This document shows positions 6,743-10,613 of a stretch of 10,613 nt of DNA, in pieces (the stretch's first letter is position 1; every line of letters starts with the position of its first letter). The translations under genes were made by a program, and so were the position numbers. The stretch is from Actinobacteria bacterium UBA959 (lineage in GTDB: Bacteria; Actinomycetota; Actinomycetes; S36-B12; UBA5976): contig DBCL01000009.1 of the NCBI GenBank assembly GCA_002293025.1, positions 4,993 to 15,605 of the forward strand, in the 5' to 3' direction. The notes under the pieces are model-generated. The model saw only the letters and a list, made by a program, of their open reading frames with translations. It was not told the origin of the DNA and searched no databases.

Positions 6743-7105
6743 ATGAATATCAGAGCCATTCGAGGAGCAATCTGCTTGACTGAAGATTCGGTTGAGCAGA
6801 TGATAAGTGCTGTTCCAGATCTGTTAACCCAGATGTTGAATCGCAATGGACTCTCGTCTGAGGATTTAATCTCTGTACTTTTGACTTGTACTCCTGATCT
6901 TGTGTCAGGTTTTCCGGCTACTGCTGCTCGTAGTTTAGGTTGGAAAGATGTACCGCTTATGTGTGCTGTTGAGATGAATGTATCTGGTTCCTTACCAAAG
7001 GTTGTTCGGGCGATGATGCACGTTCATTCCTCGGTGCCTAGGTCTGGAATCAATCATGTTTATTTACGCGGGGCGGAAGCATTACGTCTGGATATAGCGC
7101 AATGA
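6743..7105 (+). CDS. aroH: Chorismate mutase, AroH class (Bacillus type)
   Basis: Rearranges chorismate to prephenate, the branch point towards tyrosine and phenylalanine. The 120-residue monofunctional protein matches the trimeric Bacillus subtilis-type fold (about 120-127 residues), not the all-helical AroQ type. Active-site residues line up with that family: R7 (MNIRAIRGA), R63 (TAARSLGW), C74 and E77 (PLMCAVEMNV), R89 (SLPKVVRAM), Y107 (HVYLRGAEAL) and R115. The conserved TPDLVSGFPA segment is at 50-59. The gene starts 18 bases after rluB without a clear Shine-Dalgarno, and its stop overlaps the tyrA start (ATGA). Prephenate can therefore be passed to the coupled product of the next gene, TyrA. 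No regulatory domain is present, so control probably lies in the downstream ACT domain or in supply of chorismate. Confidence 0.95.
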   Translation: MNIRAIRGAICLTEDSVEQMISAVPDLLTQMLNRNGLSSEDLISVLLTCTPDLVSGFPATAARSLGWKDVPLMCAVEMNVSGSLPKVVRAMMHVHSSVPRSGINHVYLRGAEALRLDIAQ

Positions 7106-8160
7106 ATAAAACGCACCACAAAGTTGTGATTGTTGGTGCAGGTTTGATCGGAGGCTCAATAGCCTTAGATCTATCGGCAAAAGGCGTATTAGTTTCTCTA
7201 ATTGACCTAAATCCAGATGCAATCAATAATTTGATTTCCCGAGGTGTTATGAACAACAATTTTACTGACGAAGAAGTATCAGTAGTTTTTATCTCAACAC
7301 CCCCAGCAATTGCGGTTAAATCAATATCTGATTGCTTAGAGAGATACCCGAACGCAGTTGTTATTGACACAATCAGTGCGAAGATGTTTGTTGTAAGAGC
7401 GCTGGAGCATCACCCTAGTAGGTCTAGATTTTTACCGAGCCACCCAATGGCTGGTCGGGCAGGAAGTGGAGCGGTAAATGCAAGGAAAGAAATCTTTGCA
7501 GATCGGATCTGGGTCATTTCGAGCGAACATACTGACCGTGAGTTTCAAAAAACCGCGAATGAAATTTTAGAATTGATGAATCCAATCATCCTAGAGATGT
7601 CAGCAGACGTCCATGATTACTCTGCAGCAGCGGTTTCTCATTTGCCACAAATATTTGCTTCTGTGTTGGCTGCAACTATTTTTCAGTCTAAAGCCGATAC
7701 ATCAATTTCCGGTGGTGGGCTAAAAGACATGGTTCGAATTGCGCACGCATCCCCGGAGCTTTGGCAACAAATCTTGATTGCAAATAATCAAGAGGTTCTC
7801 AAACTATTAAAGCAAGCTATTTCTACTCTGCAGCAATTTGAACAAGATCTATCGTTCGCCAACATTGAAGGAATTGAGAACTTGATTAGAACAGGTGATT
7901 CACTTGTTGGTAGGTTGCCTGGAAAGCATGGAAGCGTTGCTACAAAATATGATTCAATATCTTTGGTAGTTCCTGATCAGCCAGGTTCTTTGGCAAAACT
8001 TTTTGATTTGGCGCAGACTCATTCGATAAATATTGAGGATGTACGCATTGAACATATCTTGAACAAGGATGCAGCTATAGTGGAACTAATGGTAAAGCCA
8101 TCGATCTCGAGTAAAACAGCTCAAGTGTACAAAGAAAATGGTTGGTTGATTCGTGAATGA
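7102..8160 (+). CDS. tyrA: Prephenate dehydrogenase with C-terminal ACT domain
   Basis: Oxidatively decarboxylates prephenate to 4-hydroxyphenylpyruvate with NAD(P), the step leading to tyrosine. The 352-residue protein has a Rossmann domain with GAGLIGGSIA at 12-21 and an acidic residue near 35 (LIDLN) that suggests NAD preference. VVIDTISAK is at 86-94, and the substrate-site motif SHPMAGRAGSG at 113-123 contains the conserved His114. A helical dimerisation domain follows, with VSHLPQ at 178-183, GGGLKDMVRIAHASPELW at 204-221 and NNQEVL near 228. From about 285 an ACT domain begins (ISLVVPDQPGSLAKLFDLA), which in such enzymes usually mediates tyrosine feedback or stability. A relative could be arogenate dehydrogenase; the sequence does not settle substrate specificity. 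It overlaps aroH by 4 bases and cmk-der by 8. Confidence 0.94.
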   Translation: MNKTHHKVVIVGAGLIGGSIALDLSAKGVLVSLIDLNPDAINNLISRGVMNNNFTDEEVSVVFISTPPAIAVKSISDCLERYPNAVVIDTISAKMFVVRALEHHPSRSRFLPSHPMAGRAGSGAVNARKEIFADRIWVISSEHTDREFQKTANEILELMNPIILEMSADVHDYSAAAVSHLPQIFASVLAATIFQSKADTSISGGGLKDMVRIAHASPELWQQILIANNQEVLKLLKQAISTLQQFEQDLSFANIEGIENLIRTGDSLVGRLPGKHGSVATKYDSISLVVPDQPGSLAKLFDLAQTHSINIEDVRIEHILNKDAAIVELMVKPSISSKTAQVYKENGWLIRE

Positions 8161-10213
8161 TGATGCACTTGTTATCGCCATAGATGGACCCAGCAGTTCA
8201 GGTAAGTCTTCTGTCGCTAAAGGAGTTGCCCGGTCCTTAGGTCTGCAGTACTTAGATACGGGAGCTCTCTATCGAGCGATGACATGGTTAGTTTTAAGAG
8301 CTGGTTTAGAAATTGCTGATGAAGTTGAGATAGGAAAACTTGCGAGGAATTCAAAAATCGCAATCAGTACAAATCCAGATCAAACATGGATCTCAGCTGA
8401 CGGCATTGATATCACAAATACGATTAGAAGTGCAGAAGTTACAGATGCCGTATCTCAAGTAAGTGCTGTTCCCTTGGTAAGAGAAATTTTAGTTGAACTT
8501 CAGCGTAAATATGCTAAGTTAGCTACGGAACAAGTTGGTGGAATTGTTGTCGAGGGACGAGATATCGCAACCGTAGTGTTACCAAAAGCTGACATCAAAG
8601 TTTTCTTAACTGCCTCACCGGTTGCTCGGGCAACCCGTCGAGGCTTGGAATTAGATGTTGATATTGCTGAGGTATCTAAAGCCTTAGAACAAAGAGATCT
8701 TCTTGATTCAACTCGAGCAATATCTCCATTGCGGCAGGACCCAGATTCAACATTGATAGACACCACTAATTTGGATTTACGCCAAAGCGTGGATGCAGTA
8801 TTGAGTTTGCTAGATGAACTCACTGTTGATATCCAGGCAGACGCTGATATCGATTCCGAATGGGGAGATTTCCTCGATATTCCTGTTGATTTGGTCTCAA
8901 AACCTGTAGTTGCAATTTTAGGAAGACCAAATGTGGGGAAATCGACCTTGGTTAATCGAATCCTTGGCCATAGATCTGCAGTGGTTGAAGATCAACCTGG
9001 CGTAACCAGAGACAGAGTTAGTTACCAGGCAGAGTGGAACGGTTTGGATTTCACGATCTTGGATACCGGCGGCTGGGAGCAAGATGCTAAAGGTATGTAT
9101 CAGCAAGTAGCACAACAGGCAGAAATTGCAATCAAAGAAGCAGACTTAGGTGTCTTGGTTGTTGACTCGACCATTGGTGCAACTGAAGACGACCAGAGAA
9201 TTGTTCAGATGTTGCGAGCTGCCAAAGTTCCGATCCTTTTAGTGGCGAATAAAGTTGACACACAAGTGTTTGAATCTGATGCAGCTTCGCTTTGGTCTTT
9301 AGGCGCAGGAGAGCCGCATTTAGTCTCTGCGTTGCACGGCAGGGGAGCGGGAGATTTACTAGACGTAATAGTTAAATCCATTCCCAAAGAACTCCGCACC
9401 AAACCTGGTCTTCTAGGCACTAGAGCTGTTGCCTTGCTTGGTAGACCCAATGTAGGCAAAAGCAGTTTGCTGAATCGTTTAGTAGGTTCAAATAGAGCAG
9501 TTGTTAATGAAAAAGCTGGGACGACTGTTGATCCAATAGACGAGTCAGTTGAACTTGATGGTTCGTCTTGGCTATTTATCGACACCGCTGGAATCCGGAA
9601 GAAATTCAGACAAGATTCTGGTCACGAGTATTACGCAATATTGCGAACAAAATCAGCCATTGAAAGAAGTGAAGTTGTGGTTGTACTTATTGACGTTACT
9701 GAACCTCTATCTGATCAAGATCGTCGTGTTATCAACCTTGCTGAAGAAACCGGCAGAGCATTGATTTTATGTTTCAATAAATGGGACATCCTTGACGAGG
9801 ATCGTCGTTTTGATTTGGAAAGGGAGATTGATAAGGATCTCCAACAGCAAAGATGGATTCCACGTCTAAATATCTCGGCTACAACCGGACGAGGCGTTGA
9901 AAAGATCCCATCGTCTCTTCGTAAAGTTCTAGCTAACTGGGATCGGCGAATTGCAACTTCTGAGTTGAACAGATTCATAACTGATTTTGTTCAGGCTAAC
10001 CCGCATCCACTACGAGGTGGCAGACAAGCCAAAATTCTTTTTGCAACACAAGTTAGTTCCCAGCCACCAACCTTCGCTCTGTTTGTTTCACGGGTTTTAG
10101 ATGAGGCTTATTTGAGATTCTTAGAGCGGAGATTGAGAGAAACCTTTGAATTTGAAGGAACCCCAATTAGATTTAGACAAAAAATTAAAAAACGTGAATC
10201 CACACTTAAGTGA
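8153..10213 (+). CDS. der: Bifunctional cytidylate kinase / GTPase Der (Cmk-Der fusion)
   Basis: One 686-codon frame joins two usually separate proteins. Residues 1-222 are CMP/dCMP kinase: P-loop GPSSSGKS (12-19), LDTGALYRAMT (35-45), GRDIATVVLP (135-144) and RDLLDSTRAISPLRQDPDST (181-200). An acidic linker (about 222-248, rich in D and E) leads to Der, a double-GTPase needed for 50S ribosome assembly. G domain 1 shows GRPNVGKS (257-264), GVTRD, DTGGWE, NKVD (366-369) and SALHGRG. G domain 2 shows GRPNVGKS (430-437), GTTVD, DTAGIRKK (477-484), NKWD (542-545) and SATTGRG. A KH-like C-terminal domain ends in a basic tail (RFRQKIKKREST). All nucleotide-binding motifs of all three domains appear intact. 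The GTG start overlaps tyrA by 8 bases, and the start puts the Cmk P-loop at its usual position. The architecture is known in some actinobacteria, so it is not a cloning or frameshift artefact. Confidence 0.95.
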   Translation: MNDDALVIAIDGPSSSGKSSVAKGVARSLGLQYLDTGALYRAMTWLVLRAGLEIADEVEIGKLARNSKIAISTNPDQTWISADGIDITNTIRSAEVTDAVSQVSAVPLVREILVELQRKYAKLATEQVGGIVVEGRDIATVVLPKADIKVFLTASPVARATRRGLELDVDIAEVSKALEQRDLLDSTRAISPLRQDPDSTLIDTTNLDLRQSVDAVLSLLDELTVDIQADADIDSEWGDFLDIPVDLVSKPVVAILGRPNVGKSTLVNRILGHRSAVVEDQPGVTRDRVSYQAEWNGLDFTILDTGGWEQDAKGMYQQVAQQAEIAIKEADLGVLVVDSTIGATEDDQRIVQMLRAAKVPILLVANKVDTQVFESDAASLWSLGAGEPHLVSALHGRGAGDLLDVIVKSIPKELRTKPGLLGTRAVALLGRPNVGKSSLLNRLVGSNRAVVNEKAGTTVDPIDESVELDGSSWLFIDTAGIRKKFRQDSGHEYYAILRTKSAIERSEVVVVLIDVTEPLSDQDRRVINLAEETGRALILCFNKWDILDEDRRFDLEREIDKDLQQQRWIPRLNISATTGRGVEKIPSSLRKVLANWDRRIATSELNRFITDFVQANPHPLRGGRQAKILFATQVSSQPPTFALFVSRVLDEAYLRFLERRLRETFEFEGTPIRFRQKIKKRESTLK
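10203..10212. repeat. 10-bp palindrome over the two converging stop codons
   Basis: CACTTAAGTG is a perfect palindrome. It contains the apt stop (TTA on this strand, 10206-10208) and the first two bases of the cmk-der TGA (10211-10213). As RNA it could form only a 3-bp stem with a TTAA loop, so it is not a terminator by itself. Partly it follows from two stop codons facing each other. Confidence 0.3.
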
Positions 10214-10613
10214 TCAGTGATTGAATTTTAAGCTTTGCGAATTTGGATCGACCATTTAGCGACGTAATCTCGCTTAAAATTGCTACACCTACAGCTTTTC
10301 CTTGCATTTTTTCGACAATCTTTAAGACGGCATCTATCGTCCCACCTGTTGCTAAAACATCATCAACAATCAGTACACGCGAATTCTCTGGGAAAGCGTC
10401 TCGATGGATCTCTAAGGTTGCTTGTCCATACTCAAGATCATAACTTTGTTCATAAGTTGATCGCGGCAGCTTGCCTTGTTTTCTCGCAAGAACTAGACCA
10501 GCATTCAAAGTTATAGCTATGGGCGCTCCGAGCAAAAAACCTCTTGATTCAATCCCAATGACGTGGGAGATTCGATCCTTCCTAAAAATTGCACAAAGAT
10601 GTTCAGTAACGCT
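10206..10613 (-). CDS. apt: Adenine phosphoribosyltransferase, 5'-truncated by window edge
   Basis: Salvages adenine by joining it to PRPP to give AMP, in the cytoplasm. The - strand frame is open to the window edge, and the visible 135 residues begin SVTEHLCAIF. The earliest start-like codon inside the window (TTG at 10535-10533) is internal, since conserved residues precede it. Motifs in order are HVIGIESRGFLLGAPIA, where the ESRGF loop is typical of Apt; ARKQGKLP; SYDLEYGQATLEIHRDAF, an Apt hallmark; and the PRPP-binding loop VLIVDDVLATGGT at 10338-10376, with its Asp pair. A normal Apt has 170-180 residues, so about 40 are missing off the edge. The stop lies 8 bases inside the end of cmk-der on the opposite strand. 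In many actinobacteria apt follows secD-secF and precedes relA; here relA does not follow. The assignment over other phosphoribosyltransferases is firm. Confidence 0.95.
   Translation of the reverse strand, partial: SVTEHLCAIFRKDRISHVIGIESRGFLLGAPIAITLNAGLVLARKQGKLPRSTYEQSYDLEYGQATLEIHRDAFPENSRVLIVDDVLATGGTIDAVLKIVEKMQGKAVGVAILSEITSLNGRSKFAKLKIQSLIT

Noticed and set aside
6403..6846. 147-residue open frame on the - strand across the end of rluB and start of aroH
   Set aside because: It lies opposite two strongly supported genes, shows no recognisable motif, and no SD or promoter was seen; a shadow frame.
9205..9585. 126-residue - strand frame opposite the Der GTPase region
   Set aside because: The serine- and threonine-rich composition comes from reading conserved G-domain codons backwards; no family features.
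10243..10516. + strand frames opposite apt
   Set aside because: They run antisense to a clear Apt sequence with an intact PRPP loop and have no motifs of their own.

Overview
The window is an ordinary, densely packed core-chromosome segment of a low-GC actinobacterium (about 42% GC by eye). The gene order pyrG, xerD, parA, scpA, scpB, rluB, chorismate mutase, prephenate dehydrogenase, cmk, der is typical of Actinobacteria, as are the ACT-domain TyrA and the Cmk-Der fusion. The modest GC and very tight spacing suggest a streamlined free-living lineage such as the freshwater Nanopelagicales (acI). That placement is inference from memory; no marker gene was compared. I see no mobile element, CRISPR array, rRNA or tRNA, and no stretch over 300 bases without a gene.

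Layout. All genes but the last are on the + strand. Positions 1-1515 hold pyrG (CTP synthase), lacking its N-terminus at the window edge. A 57-base gap with a hairpin over the pyrG stop leads to ald (alanine dehydrogenase, 1573-2682), then xerD (2692-3612). A 92-base, unusually GC-rich gap precedes parA (3705-4544). From there genes overlap or nearly touch: scpA (4541-5380), scpB (5373-5987), rluB (5984-6724), aroH-type chorismate mutase (6743-7105), tyrA (7102-8160) and a fused cmk-der (8153-10213). The apt gene (adenine phosphoribosyltransferase) comes in on the - strand from the right edge, lacks its N-terminus, and ends 8 bases inside the 3' end of cmk-der.

How the genes work together. 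xerD, parA, scpA and scpB form a chromosome-maintenance block: dimer resolution, a ParA-type ATPase without ParB, and the two SMC accessory subunits. rluB and cmk-der serve ribosome maturation and nucleotide supply. pyrG, cmk and apt belong to nucleotide metabolism. The chorismate mutase and TyrA make two consecutive steps of tyrosine synthesis. The string of short overlaps from parA to cmk-der suggests one translationally coupled operon.

I did not find a convincing undescribed system. The best points for a second look are the parA leader and start region (72% GC, short SD spacing, start codon inside a perfect 14-bp palindrome), the Cmk-Der fusion, the tail-to-tail overlap of cmk-der and apt at a 10-bp palindrome, and the hairpin over the pyrG stop.
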